Source of the DNA: Ovis canadensis
Lineage: Eukaryota > Chordata > Mammalia > Artiodactyla > Bovidae
Direction of reading: 5' to 3'
DNA length: 64,000 nt
Assembly (NCBI RefSeq): GCF_042477335.2
Contig: NC_091245.1
Location: forward strand, 31,258,501 to 31,322,500
Shown here piece after piece: positions 1-10,755 of this stretch. The notes under the pieces are model-generated. The model was not told the DNA's origin. It saw only the letters and a program-made list of their open reading frames with translations, and did not search any database. The first letter of the stretch is position 1, and each line of letters starts with the position of its first letter. A program made the translations under genes and the position numbers.

Positions 1-1384
1 GTCCTCAGATAACCTTTCCTCTGTGTATGGAGAGAGAGAGGAGGAAGGAGGGAATGAAGAAGCAAGAAAGAAATAGTATCTCCTCTTCTTCTTATGAGGA
101 CATAAGTCCTATGAGATCAGGGCCCCACTGTATGACCTCATTTAACCTTTTATCTGCCCATAGGCTGTATCTTCAAATACATTCATACTGGGAGTTAGGC
201 CTTCAACATGTGAGTTTCAGAGGCTCAAAACTCATTTCATAACATCTCCAGAGCTTGTAGTATTGTATAAGCAAGTTAGAAAAAATAGATCCCCATTCTT
301 TCTTCAGATTTATGTACTGAAAAGAACCCCTCCACTCTGTTCTTTAAAGAGAGAACCATCTCACAGTCCAAACCTACTTCCACTCAAAACCCTTACCCTT
401 GGAAGACATGTTTTGGGCCATTGACTCTCTAGGGTTTCCCATTCCAGGCCCCCCACATTCTTCACTTCTGAGATCGAGTTGCAGAGTTGCATGGTACATG
501 TCTGTCCTAGCTCTTCATGTAGCTTTCTTGATCTAAGCTTCTGAATCGTACTAATCTTTTTTCCTAGCTCTTGGTTTTGCTCTGCCTGTCTCGCCTCACC
601 CTCTCCTCTCCTTGTCTCTCTTCTGTATTTCTTTCTTTCCAGGGTGCCAGTATGCTACAAACAAGTCTGAAAATTCAAGGAAAATGGTGTGTTTATTTGA
701 TCTTTTTAGGTTAGCAATTGGACCCAGTGCTTTAAATATGGAGGTGTTTCACCTGAAAATGGGTCTGGAGGTTGAAGAAAAATATATTGCACACGGTATT
801 TGGAAAAGTAACTAACACACCCTTTAAAAACAAGCTTATACTAAGTCCTCTGGCTTTTGGATATCTTGTGTTTGTCTCTGCCTTCACCTTCTCTTTTCTC
901 TTTCTTCGTCTCTTTTCTTCTTTTTGTATCTTCCCTAAGTCCACCTGTCTCTCTGCTTCCCTTTAATCTGTCACTGGCTCCCTCCTATCTTTGTTTTCTC
1001 ATTTCTCCATCACAATATCTGTCCATCCTTCCCCTTACCCCTCCATCTTTCTCCCTGCTTTCCTCCGCAGATACCCTCCATTAGCAGCTATATCTGGTTT
1101 ATCACTCCAGCACAGTCTTTTTGACATAAGAATCTTTCCAATTTCCTGCTGGAATTTGGGAGAAGGTCAAAAGTTTCCTGTTAACAGAGAGGGTTCCAAA
1201 TGAGCTCCCTCACTGATAAGGTTCAAGAAATTTGGTCTTTTCATCATTACTCTCCAATAGAGTGGTAAGTGTTTAGGCTGGTTGCAGGACCCAACTCCCA
1301 GCCAGATGGAAGACACATTTATTGAAGGCAGATTGAGTCCTAGAAAGGGCTCTCAAACAGAAGTCAAAAGCTTGCTATGCAAAA
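1..1384. other. No gene seen; pyrimidine-rich stretch
   Basis: I see no gene or clear repeat here. About 860-1075 is strongly C/T-rich on the + strand, mostly runs of TCT, CTT and TCC. That bias explains the short overlapping open frames in this part, which show no recognisable domain. Confidence 0.5.
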
Positions 1385-1520
1385 CGCTGCTCTGGCACCT
1401 AAGGACTCTGATCTTTGAAAAATCCCTTGACCTCTCTGGACTTAAGTTTCCTTGATTCTGAAACAAGGGAACTGGAGTGATAAACTTTAGGAGCCTTCTG
1501 GCTTTGACTTCATGACTCAT
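1385..1520 (+). repeat. MIR SINE fragment (probable)
   Basis: The block has the typical MIR core on the + strand: 'ttgacctctctggac', then 'aagtttccttgattctg', then an A/G-rich part. It matches the MIR run of a conserved core followed by 'cctcagtttcctcatctg'. It is an old, divergent copy and its edges are uncertain. Confidence 0.6.
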
Positions 1521-1587
1521 AAAGTACTAAACATCAAATATATGTACTCTATGTGATAAGCATGGACATCAGAGTATATGTATATAC

Positions 1588-1655
1588 AACACACACACAG
1601 ATTATGTGTGAGTGTGTATGTATATGAAACACACACACATGCACACACACATATT
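1588..1655. repeat. Interrupted (CA)n/(TG)n microsatellite
   Basis: Short CA runs alternate with TG runs and a few interruptions. The CA-TG-CA order could fold back on itself. It is a decayed simple repeat. Confidence 0.85.
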
Positions 1656-1735
1656 GTTTGGAGTAAGCACTCTGGAAAGCCATTCTGGAACTTCTTTCCT
1701 ACAAGCTATTAACAGGTCCTACCCTAAATCAAATC

Positions 1736-3784
1736 GCTTATGACTATAGTGGAAGTGAGAAATAGATCTAAGGGACTAGATCTGATAGACAGAGTACCTG
1801 ATGAACTATGGATGGAGGTTAGTGACATTGTACAGGAGACAGGGATCAAGACCATCCTGAAGAAAAAGAAATGCAAAAAGCAAAATGGCTGTCTGAGGAG
1901 GATTTACAAATATCTGTGAAAGGAAGAGAAGTGAAAAGCAAAGGAGAAAAGGGAAGATATACCCATTTGAAATCAGAGTTCCTAGGAATAGCAAGGAGAG
2001 ATAAGAAAGCCTTCTTCAGCGATCAATGCAAGGAAATAGAGGAAAACAATAGATTGCGAAAGACTAGATATCTCTTCAAGAAAATTAGAGATACCAAGGG
2101 AACATTTCATGCAAATATGGGCTCAATAAAGGACAGAAATTGTATGGACCTAACAAAAGCAGAAGATATTAAGAAGAGGTAGCAAGAATACACAGAAGAA
2201 TTGCACAAAAAAGCTCTTTACAACACAGATAATAATGACGGTGTGATCACTCACCTAGAGCCAGACATCCTGGAATGTGAAATCAAGTGGGCCTGAGGAA
2301 GCATCACTGTGAACGAAGTGAGTAGAGGTGATGGAATTCCAGTTGAGCTATTTCAAATCCTGAAAGATGATGCTGTGAAAGTGCTGCACTCAATATACCA
2401 GCAAATTTGGAAAACTCAGCAGTGGCCACAGGACTGGAAAAAGTCAGTTTTCATTCCAATTCCAAAGAAAGGCAATGCCAAAAAATGCTCAAACTACCAC
2501 ACAGTTGCACTCATCTCACATGCTAGTAAAGTAATGCTCAAAATTCTCCAAGCCAGACTTCAGTAATACATGAACTATAAACTTCCAGATGTTCAAGTCG
2601 GTTTTAGAAAAGGCAGAGGAACCAGAGATCAAATTGCCAACATCTACTGGATCATGGAAAAAGCAAGAGAGTTCCAGAAAAACTTCTATCTCTGCTGTAC
2701 TGACTATGCCAAAGCCTTTGACTGTGTGGATCACAATAAACTGTGGAAAATTCTGAAAGAGATGGGAATACCAGACCACCTGACCTGCCTCTTGAGAAAT
2801 CTTTATGCAGGTCAGGAAGCAACAGTTAGAACTGGACATGGAACAACAGACTGGTTTCAAATAGGAAAAGGAGTATGTCAAGGCTGTATATTGGCACCCT
2901 GCTTATTTAACTTCTATGCAGAGTACATCATGAGAAATGCTGGTCTGGAGGAAGCACAAGCTTGAATCAAGATTGCTGGGAGAAATATCAGTTACCTCAG
3001 ATATGCAGATGACATCAACCTTATAGCAGAAAGTGAAGAAGAACTAAAGAGCCTCTTAATGAAAGTGAAAGAGGAAAGTGAAAAAGTTGGCTTAAAGCTC
3101 AACATGCAGAAAACTAAGATCATGGCATCTGGTCCCATCACTTCACAGCAAATAGATGGGGAAACAGTGGAACCAATGTCAGACTTTATTTCTCTGGGCT
3201 CCAAAATCACTGCAGATGGTGACTGCAGCCATGAAAACAAAAGACGCTTACTCCTTTGAAGAAAAGTTATGACCAACCTAGATATCATATTGAAAAGCAG
3301 AGATATTACTTTGTCAACAAAGGTCCATCTAGTCAAGGCTATGGTTTTTCCTGTGGTCATGTATGGATGTGAGAGTTGGACTGTGAAGAAAGCTGAGTGC
3401 TGAAGAATTGATGCTTTTGAACTGTGGTGTTGGAGAAGACTCTTGAGAGTCCCTTGGACTGCAAGGAGATCCAACCAGTCCATTCTGAAGCAGATCATCC
3501 CTGGGATCTCTTTGGAAGGAATGATGCTAAAGCTGAAACCCCTGTACTTTGGCCACCTCATGTGAAGAGTTGACTCATTGGAAAAGACTCTGATGCTGGG
3601 AGAGATTGGGGGCAGGAGGAGAAGGCGACGACAGAGGATGAGATGGCTGGATGGCATCACTGACTCGATGGACGTGAGTCTGAGTGAACTCTGGGAGTTG
3701 GTGATGGACAGGGAGGCCTGGTGGGCTGCCGTTTTTGGGGTCACAAAGAGTCGGACATGACTGAGCGACTGAACTGAACTGAAC
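1736..3784 (+). mobile_element. BovB (RTE) LINE, 5'-truncated, about 2 kb
   Basis: This is a BovB copy starting in the linker between endonuclease and reverse transcriptase and running to the 3' end, which is marked by 'gagtcggacatgactgag' and repeated GAACT. The translated + strand shows the RT domain: the PIPKKGNAKKCSNY region, motif A 'CTDYAKAFDCVDH' and the YADD box ('ryaddinli') near 3000. All recognisable pieces from 1871 to 3760 lie in one frame. They are broken only by stop codons, at about 2180, 2294, 2564, 2963, 3257, 3401 and 3563, with no frameshift. It cannot make protein. The 3' sequence is of the 'GGAATGATGCTAAAGC' type (type I in the findings). A second BovB piece follows directly. 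Confidence 0.95.
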
Positions 3785-4313
3785 TCCTTGGAACGAAAGT
3801 TATGACCAACCTAGACAGCATATTAAAAAGCAGAGACATTACTTTGCCAACAAGGTCTGTCTAGTCAAGGCTATGGTTTTTCCAGTAGTCATGCATGGAT
3901 GTGAGAGTTGGGTTATAAAGAAAGCTGAGCACCAAAAAATAGATGCTTTTTAACTGTGCTGTTGAACCAGACTCTTGAAAGTCCCTTGGACCACAAGGAG
4001 ATCCAACCAGTCCATCCTAAAGGAGATCAGTCCTGAGTGTTCATTGGAAGGACTGATGTTGAAGCTGAAACTCCAATACTTTGGCCACCTCATGCAAAGA
4101 GCTGCCTCATTTGAAAAGACACTGATGCTGAGAAAGATTGAGGGCAGGAGGAGAAGGGGATGACATAAGATGAGTTGGTTGGATGGCATCACTGACTCAA
4201 TGGACATGGATTTGGGTGGACTCTGGGAGTTGGTGATGGTAAGGGAGGCCTGGTGTGCTGCCGTTCATGGTGTCGCAAAGAGTTGGACACGACTGAGAGA
4301 CTGAACTGAACTT
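3785..4313 (+). mobile_element. BovB LINE 3'-end fragment, directly behind another BovB
   Basis: About 530 bases of BovB 3' sequence start abruptly after the GAACT tail of the preceding copy and end with their own 'gactgaactgaact' tail. It repeats sequence already present in the copy upstream, so it is a separate insertion. It differs at diagnostic places ('gagtgttcattggaagg', 'ctgatgttgaagctg') that match the older 3' type at 27.3 and 48.3 kb. It covers only the last part of ORF2 and is not coding. Confidence 0.92.
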
Positions 4314-4796
4314 AGGTTAATAGGAGAGCTTCATTCCCCTACAAAAAAACACTAAGAGTAATGAAAGAATGTAGAAAACAGATCACAATGAAACCAAGGT
4401 TAGATATGGATCTTGGAAGTGATATATTTTGGTTTCATGTTACATTGGCGTTGTAAATGTGAAAAAAAAAAAAAAAACACCAGGCATTTTACCTAAGAAT
4501 AAATAGATCATCACGTATTTGAATCTCAATTCATAAATACTTCAAAGTTGGTATTTATTAAAATGCTAATTTTTCATTGGTTTTGAAAACTAAATTAAAA
4601 TTAACAAATTATATTAGTGGATAGTGACTGCAGAGAGAAAGCTGTTTTTACCTTTGATGAAAATGCTCCCACGTTATGATGGGCCATGCTTGGATTTCAT
4701 AGGGCTCTAGGGAAGCAATGGCATCATTAATGAATTAGTTAATGTACGTTTACCATATACCCAAGTTTTCAGGAAATTAGATATGGCTCTTTCCCT
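4314..4796. other. No gene seen; A-run
   Basis: This is AT-rich sequence with an A16 run at about 4462-4477. I could not assign the A-run to an element, and no gene is visible. Confidence 0.5.
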
Positions 4797-5061
4797 GCTG
4801 CTGCTGCTAAGTCGCTTCAGTTGTGTCCGACTCTGTGCTACCCCATAGACGGCAGCCCACCAGGCTCTGCCGTCCCTGAGATTCTCCAGGCAAGAACACT
4901 GGAGTGGGTTGCCATTTCCTTCTCCAATGCATGAAAGTGAAAAGTGAAAGTGAAGTGTCCAACTCTTCGCAACCCCATGGACTGCAGCCTACCAGGCTCC
5001 TCTGTCCATGGGATTTTCCAGGCAAGAGTACTGGAGGGGGTTGCCATTGCCTTCTCCGCTT
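4797..5061 (-). mobile_element. BOV-A2 dimeric SINE
   Basis: On the - strand the order is the usual one for BOV-A2: 'ggagaaggcaatggc', a first Bov-A monomer, the linker 'cactttcacttttcact', a second monomer, and a (GCA/AGC)n tail, seen on + as the GCT run at 4797. It is a non-autonomous element whose 3' end derives from BovB and which is thought to use BovB machinery. It is nearly complete. Both monomers contain open frames that are not genes. Confidence 0.93.
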
Positions 5062-6077
5062 GCCCTTCTAGAGATGTACAATAAACAAATAAAAATACAT
5101 GAACAGTATTGTGATGCACTATGAAGGAAAAGAAACAAGGTAATAAAGTAACACATATGGGTGATGGTAGAGGGGGAACATTTGGGAACAATCTGATTGG
5201 GATGTGTGCTCCTGGGCACCTTCCTTACTTTGCTATCCCAAGGGTGACAGGAAGCCTTGCTTTGTTTAGGTCCTGCTTGCCAATCAGTCCAGGTGACTAA
5301 TATTAAGCTACCCCATTATTCATGCCTGACTCACCTGAGCATTTACAGAGGGGGAGAGATTCATTCACATTCTCCCAACCACCTCAGGAGGTATTATTGT
5401 CTTTATCTTACATGGTGGGGGAAGGAATTGCAAAATTACACACTGATTCTAATGTGCAAAGAAATATAGTTCATTTTCTCCTTAACTTTCATGAGTTGAA
5501 CTATGAGTGACTCTCCATCTCCTGGGCAGTTGAGGGGTGGGGATGGGAGGACTATTCTAATCCAGTCTGCTGCACATACATTCTGATGCAATAAGTTGGC
5601 AGTCCTTTGCAGTTAGTTAGCTTTCTTTGGGTGAAACTGACTCAATCACTCATATTTGGCCTTTTTCTCCTGCTCCTGTCTAGTGGAGAGAGACCAAAGG
5701 CAGCAGACTGGAGATCTGGACACTCTGAGACCGTTGTCAGCCTCTTCTGTGGAGGGACCATTTAGAGCTGCTCCCTGGACTGGCCACTGCTATTACTTCT
5801 GGCAACTGCCCTTGTGTCTGGGCAGTGCCCTTCTTTGCTACCAATGGTGACCACTAGGTAACTCAAGGTCTCTATGTCTTTCCCCGCCTCCCAAACCCAC
5901 CTCCTCCCATTTCCCTCCCCCCCACCGCCCCCCCGCCGTCAGCTCCTGAAGGTCCTGGGGCACTTGTTCGCACCTTTGTCTCTGACACTTCAGGTTCTGC
6001 CGAGGCCTCACCTCCAGTCCCTGTCATGCTCTTCATCCTGTCTCTGGTTCTTCTTACTCATTACAGCAGGTCCTACA
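5062..6077. other. No gene seen; possible MIR and C-rich run
   Basis: This is mostly unique sequence. Around 5385-5460, 'cctcaggaggtattattg' followed by 'tctttatcttaca' resembles the reverse strand of MIR, but weakly. About 5915-5940 is C-rich. The open frames here show no recognisable domain. Confidence 0.45.
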
Positions 6078-6087
6078 GCAAGCTTGC

Positions 6088-6314
6088 GTGCATGCTAAGT
6101 TGCTTTAGTCATGTCCGACTCTTTGCGGTCCTATGGACCAAAGCCTACCAGGCTCCTCTGTCCATAGGATTTTCCAGGCAAGAATAGTGAAGTGGGTTTC
6201 CATGCCCTCCTCCAGGACATCTTTCCAACCCAGGGGTGGAACCTGTGTCCCTTACGTCTACCTGCATTGGCAGGTGGGTCCTTTACCACTAGCACCAACT
6301 GGGAAGCCCCTAAG
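6088..6314 (-). mobile_element. Bov-tA SINE with target-site duplication
   Basis: Read on the - strand, a tRNA-like head ('gggcttcccagttggtgc', then a B-box-like 'ggttccacccc') is followed by the Bov-A body and the 'gagtcggacatgac' end. Direct repeats 'gcaagcttgc' flank it at 6078-6087 and 6315-6324, so the insertion boundaries are defined. Confidence 0.93.
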
Positions 6315-6324
6315 GCAAGCTTGC

Positions 6325-7141
6325 TGCTTCTGAACTCAATCACCTTCCAAGCCTGCCAGGGTCATGTAGGAAATTTGGGTCACCTGTTCACAGCACACAG
6401 GGGCGATGGATGGCTTGGAGAAAACTAGTTCTGGTTATCCCTCTGTCTCCCTATTCTATCCCAATGAGTTTCAATTTGTACCTCCTTTCAGAATCCTAAA
6501 TATAAGGCCAAGGGCAGTGCCTTGGCCTGCCTACATATTAGGCAGCTAATACCTAATGTTGGGGTGAGGTTCAAAAAGAGGTAGGGCACAATCTGCCTGC
6601 CTTTCTTATTTCTCTCTTTTTCCCAGAATCTTTCTAGTCGGAAGGCATGGGCCTTAGGGCTCTCATTTCCTACACATGTGTTCTACTTCAAGGCCTGGTT
6701 GCCTCAGGTGGGGCCAAGAATCTTTCTATAGCTTATCACAGAAGAAACTGTGATCTAAGACTTTCAGGATTTGTTCTTTATATTATAAAGGAATTTTTAA
6801 AATCTTCCCTGCAGTTGCCAACCCAGTCTCCATTCCCTTGTTCTTCCTTACTCTAGATCCTTTGTTTTATTCAGGGTCACAGGGTGCCCAGTTAAAAGTG
6901 CTCTCCTCCACAGACCCAAAGGTTGTTATGCTAGTCCTGGTCACGTGACTGGGTCTTCCCCCTCCTACAAGTGGAAGGCTCTGGGCAGGGTTTTCCTTGT
7001 TAAAAGAGAATAGGCTTTGACTGGTGTTTGTTTTGGGTTTCTGTCCTCTTTCTTTTCCCCTTCTTCCTGCCAGGAATGCAGGCATGACGCCCAGCCATGT
7101 GTTAGCCAACTTGCAAGCACTAAAGATGGTGACAGAGAAAG
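6325..7141. other. No gene or clear repeat seen
   Basis: This is unique-looking sequence. Frames of 60-80 codons on both strands overlap one another and show no recognisable family. Confidence 0.45.
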
Positions 7142-7572
7142 GTAGGAGTCTGGGTCTGTATCAGGCACAGTTCCATAGAGAAGCAGAACTAGTTTGGGGG
7201 TTGGGGACCATGACAGAGAGACAGTTGGATTGCAAAGGACTGATATATGTAATTGTAGGGGTTGTCTAGGCTAGGCAAGTCTGAAACCTGTAAGGCAACT
7301 TATCAGGAAAGATGAGCTAAAACTCTGGGGTCCAGGAAAAAGCTGCAATCTATAGTGAAATTCTTTCTTTCTTCGGGAAAGCCTTTGAAGATCTGCTCTG
7401 AATGGACTGAATCAGGGCCACCTAGGTTGTCTAAGATAATCTTCCTTGCCTAGAGAAAACTGATTGCAGATTTTAATTGCATCTAGGAAATGCCTTCCCA
7501 ACACTAAGTTAATTGGAGACTATAGTCTATAGTAGTCTAGCCAAGTTGACACATAAAACCAACCATCATGGG
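7142..7572 (+). repeat. Old mammalian repeat, probably L1M-type 3' end
   Basis: The block holds several phrases typical of an old mammalian interspersed repeat: 'ccatagagaagcagaac', 'ggcaagtctgaaacctg', and at the end 'gccaagttgacacataaa' with 'aaccatcat'. I recognise the pattern but am not sure of the family name. An L1M 3' untranslated region is my best guess. Confidence 0.5.
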
Positions 7573-7663
7573 AGCCAAAGAACATTGTGTTGCCACCACA
7601 CTAGTTCTGAATTACCTGCCTCTGGATTTGTTGTTATGTAAGAAAAAACACACACTTACCCCA

Positions 7664-7664
<1 letters not shown>

Positions 7665-7700
<36 letters not shown>
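7665..7700. repeat. (CA)18 microsatellite
   Basis: This is a pure run of 18 CA units followed by 'tatacac'. Its length and purity make it probably polymorphic. Confidence 0.97.
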
Positions 7701-7707
<7 letters not shown>

Positions 7708-8075
7708 GGACAAAACAAAACCCTATGGATAAAGTCTTACTAGCCAGGTTTCTGTGACATGAAACCAAATGCAAATCCTAACTGCTGTATTCTTCCTCCA
7801 AAAAACTCACCTTTAAGCTTTCAACTTTTTATGGACTCAGATGCCTAATGTTAAGTCAAAACTGAGCAATAGCTCTGTTGTTTTATGAAGGTACTGGGCT
7901 TCTCGCCTAAGCCCTGAATTTCATTGTTTCAAAGAGTGAGAAGGCCTGCAAGCAACAAGATTTGTAAGATATGAAAGTGCAACTAAAAATGTTTGACAAA
8001 AAAAAAGTGGTCTGTTATAATACATAAGTAGAAAGTAAGTAATTTGATCAAGGTTGGAACTCAGAACTGCCTGGG

Positions 8076-8370
8076 GCTAAAATCTATCCCCTTTCTACTT
8101 CACCAGGGTCAGAGCAAAACTCTCTACTTGGCTGTCTATGGGAAAAAGAACCACCAACAAACCTACAAGTTTAATTTCTTCAGAACTCTATAGTCATAAA
8201 AATCACCATCATAAAATTACTGCCAGTAATATTTAGCTCAATCAGATTTATTCTATATTAATTTGCTCTCACCATCACTATTAAAATTGACATTTCAGTC
8301 TTCATATCTATTCAGAATGACAGAAGTAGGCTAATCTATGGCTGTACGGGAAAAAAAAAGAAAATTAAAG
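8076..8370 (+). repeat. Local duplicate, copy A
   Basis: This block aligns along its length with 10188-10472 in the same orientation, at about 75 percent identity by eye. Shared stretches include 'gctaaaatctatc', 'tctccacttggctg'/'tctctacttggctg', 'actgccagtaat', 'agatttattc' and 'aggctaatctatggct'. It is not a repeat I recognise, and both copies end in an A-rich stretch. Confidence 0.75.
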
Positions 8371-8599
8371 CTGATCACTTCTCAATGCAAGCTGTCAAAA
8401 ACTACAAATATGCACTTGCAGGAAGTGGGATGGGGCAGGGGTGAGCAGGTCAGCCAGTACTTCAGTGTCTGTGCTTGTTCTTGTCCAGTGAGCATATCAA
8501 GATGGGACTATTAATTTGTACGTGTCAACTGGATTTTGAAAATGTTGGTGTTGATCTGTGAAGACAGCAACATACTTTCCTTGTTCTCCCTCCAAAAAC

Positions 8600-8800
8600 C
8601 CCTGATAATAACGAATCCTTATATTTCCAGAGTTTTAAGAGATCTTCTCTCTCTTTGCTGACTCAGTTCTACAAACAACCTCAGAGGTAGACGGGGTAGA
8701 GATTTTGAGTTCCATTTCATACATGAGGAAACAGCTTCAGAGACGTGAAATGACTCACTTGAGTTCACATGGCAAGCAAACCACACCACCCTCCACGATC
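8600..8800 (-). repeat. MIR-type SINE fragment
   Basis: The + strand reads 'tttcatacatgaggaaac', then 'gagacgtgaaatgactcac', then 'ttcacatggcaagc'. This is the reverse of the MIR core and flank. Confidence 0.65.
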
Positions 8801-9321
8801 CCTGGGAAAGAAAGAGAGGAAAAAACAGCCTCTTAAAGTATTTGAAAAATATTTTGAAAATCGAATCGAACTTGAGCCAGAATGTCTTAATGACAAGAGA
8901 CCAAGGAATGCGGAGGATCAAGGCCCTTTGCTCCCCCTTTTAATCAAGGACTAAGATTTGCACAATCTGCCCAGACTAATGCACTTCCCACTACCTCAAA
9001 TGTTAATTTCTTATGAGATCATTGAGAGACAATTTTAGGGAGGCTGGGTATGTCTGCCTGGTTGTTATCCTCTAAATGCTATTAAATCCACATCTGAATT
9101 GTTCTAAGGCCGTGTACATTTTCAGACCCTATTACTTAGGCCAATAGGGGTGTGGCAAGTACAAACTTAGTCACTAATGAGGTCCCCTGTGGTTGGCCAC
9201 GAATGGTGGGAAGAAGAAGAAAACTTCATCCTTGTCCATAGGCTACAATTAAACTAGACCTAACCCAAAGATATGCAGAAGTGTATCTGACCATTTTACT
9301 TCCCACTGATCATGTCCTAGG
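8801..9321. other. No gene or clear repeat seen
   Basis: This is unique-looking sequence between a MIR and a Bov-tA. I see no supportable coding frame. Confidence 0.45.
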
Positions 9322-9537
9322 TTGTGTGTGTGTGTAAGTCACTCAGTCATGTCTGACTCTTTGCCACCCCATGGACTGTAGCCCACCAGGCTCCTCTGTC
9401 CATGGAATTCACCAGGCAAGAATACTGAAGTAAGTTGCCATTCCCTTCTCCAGGGAATCTTCCCAACCTGGGGATGGAACCTTGATCTCCCTCATTGCAG
9501 GTGGATTATTTACCATCTGAGCCACCAGGGAAACCCT
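9322..9537 (-). mobile_element. Bov-tA SINE
   Basis: On the - strand the tRNA-like head ('gggtttccctggtggctc' through 'ggttccatcccc') is followed by the Bov-A body and the 'agtcagacatgactgag' end. A short (GT)n at 9324-9334 adjoins the 3' end. I could not find a clean target-site duplication. Confidence 0.9.
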
Positions 9538-9637
9538 ATGTAGTAGATAATAATTATTAACATTTGCATGGCACTGTACGACTTTTAGAGAGTCAATTTC
9601 AATTGAGCATGCCCTCTGTACTTCATTCACACTACAG

Positions 9638-9904
9638 CTGCTAAGTCGCTTCAGTCGTGTCCAACTCTGTGTGACCCCATAAACGGCAGCCCACCAGGCT
9701 CTGCTGTCCCGGAGATTCTCCAGACAACAACACTGGAGTGGGTTGCCATTTCCTTCTCCAATGCATGAAAGTGAAAAGTGAAAGTGAAGTTGCTCAATCA
9801 TGTCTGACTCTTAGAGAGCCCATGGACTGCAGTCCACCAGGCTCCTCCGTCCATGGGATTTTCTAGGCAAGAGTACTGGAGTGGGGTGCCATTGCCTTCT
9901 CCTA
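9638..9904 (-). mobile_element. BOV-A2 SINE with target-site duplication
   Basis: Two Bov-A monomers are joined by the 'cactttcacttttcact' linker, read on the - strand. The 9-bp repeat 'acactacag' flanks it at 9629-9637 and 9905-9913. The AGC tail is short, only about two units. One monomer has lost a few bases in the 'gagtcgg' region. Confidence 0.94.
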
Positions 9905-9913
9905 ACACTACAG

Positions 9914-10187
9914 AGGAGTGAGCAAAACACCTAAGCTGCCCCTCTGGCCCAAGCCTCGTACACATCCGTACCCTCACCTGATATAAAGAATAAGCTCATC
10001 CCCACCTCAGTGAGCAGGCAAGCAAGTGAACATGTTATTTTTTTCTCTCTCTTACTGTAGCAGGTGCCCCAATAAAGCCTTGCCTGAAAAAGAAAATACA
10101 CTTCTCATGTAACAGAAAGCTTCACCTCATGAATGGGGTAAGGGAAGAGCTCTCTCTGCAGCAATAACTTTTGAGTTTGACCCTAAA
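9914..10187. other. Unassigned; LTR-like poly(A) region
   Basis: Near 10050-10085 a T-rich/CTCT stretch is followed by 'gtgccccaataaagcctt' and 'gcctgaa'. This resembles the R/U5 part of an ERV1-type LTR, with an AATAAA signal. No second LTR, primer site or viral gene is visible, so the reading is tentative. Confidence 0.3.
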
Positions 10188-10472
10188 GCTAAAATCTATC
10201 TCATTTATACTCCACCAAGAAAGCAAAAGTCTCCACTTGGCTGCCCACAGGAGAAGAACCAATAGCACTTTCAAGTGGATTTGTTTAGAATCTATATTCA
10301 TAAAAATAATTACTATAAAAACTGCCAGTAATGTTTACCTAAATTAGATTTATTCAGTATTCATTTCTCTCCCATCTCTACTGAAACTGAAATCTCAACC
10401 CATATACCTTATTCAAAATGACAAATGTAGGCTAATCTATGGCTATTTGAAAAACAATAAAAACTGAAATAA
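10188..10472 (+). repeat. Local duplicate, copy B
   Basis: This is the second copy of the block at 8076-8370, about 2.1 kb downstream and in the same orientation. A Bov-tA and a BOV-A2 lie between the copies. Sequence outside the roughly 290-bp block does not align, so only this part is shared. Confidence 0.75.
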
Positions 10473-10559
10473 AAGTACAAAAAAGTGTGTTTTAGGGGAG
10501 CATGAACAAGGTGACAAGGGTTCAGGATGACAAAGATGATGCCAAAGAGAGGTTAACCC

Positions 10560-10755
10560 AATTTTGAGGATATAATAGGTATAGTAGGTACTTTTAGAAT
10601 ATATACATAAATATATGTATGTGTGAATATATTCATGCATAACTGTATGTTTGCATATGAATATATATGTATTAGACATTTTGAACTCACTTGAACATAT
10701 ATATTCAATTATATTCATATAATAATATGTAAATTCAAATATATATTGATTTGAA
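10560..10755. repeat. AT-rich low-complexity tract
   Basis: The tract is dominated by TATA, ATATG and ATTCA words. A 105-codon - strand frame across it has low-complexity composition (Y, I, T and H rich) and is not a gene. Confidence 0.75.

Noticed and set aside
4838..5191. 117-codon - strand ORF with 'PLQYSCLENPM'-type words
   Set aside because: These words come from translating Bov-A/BOV-A2 SINE sequence and appear wherever the SINE does.
7024..7269. 81-codon + strand ORF overlapping an old repeat
   Set aside because: Its second half lies in the old L1M-like repeat starting at 7142 and it has no domain.
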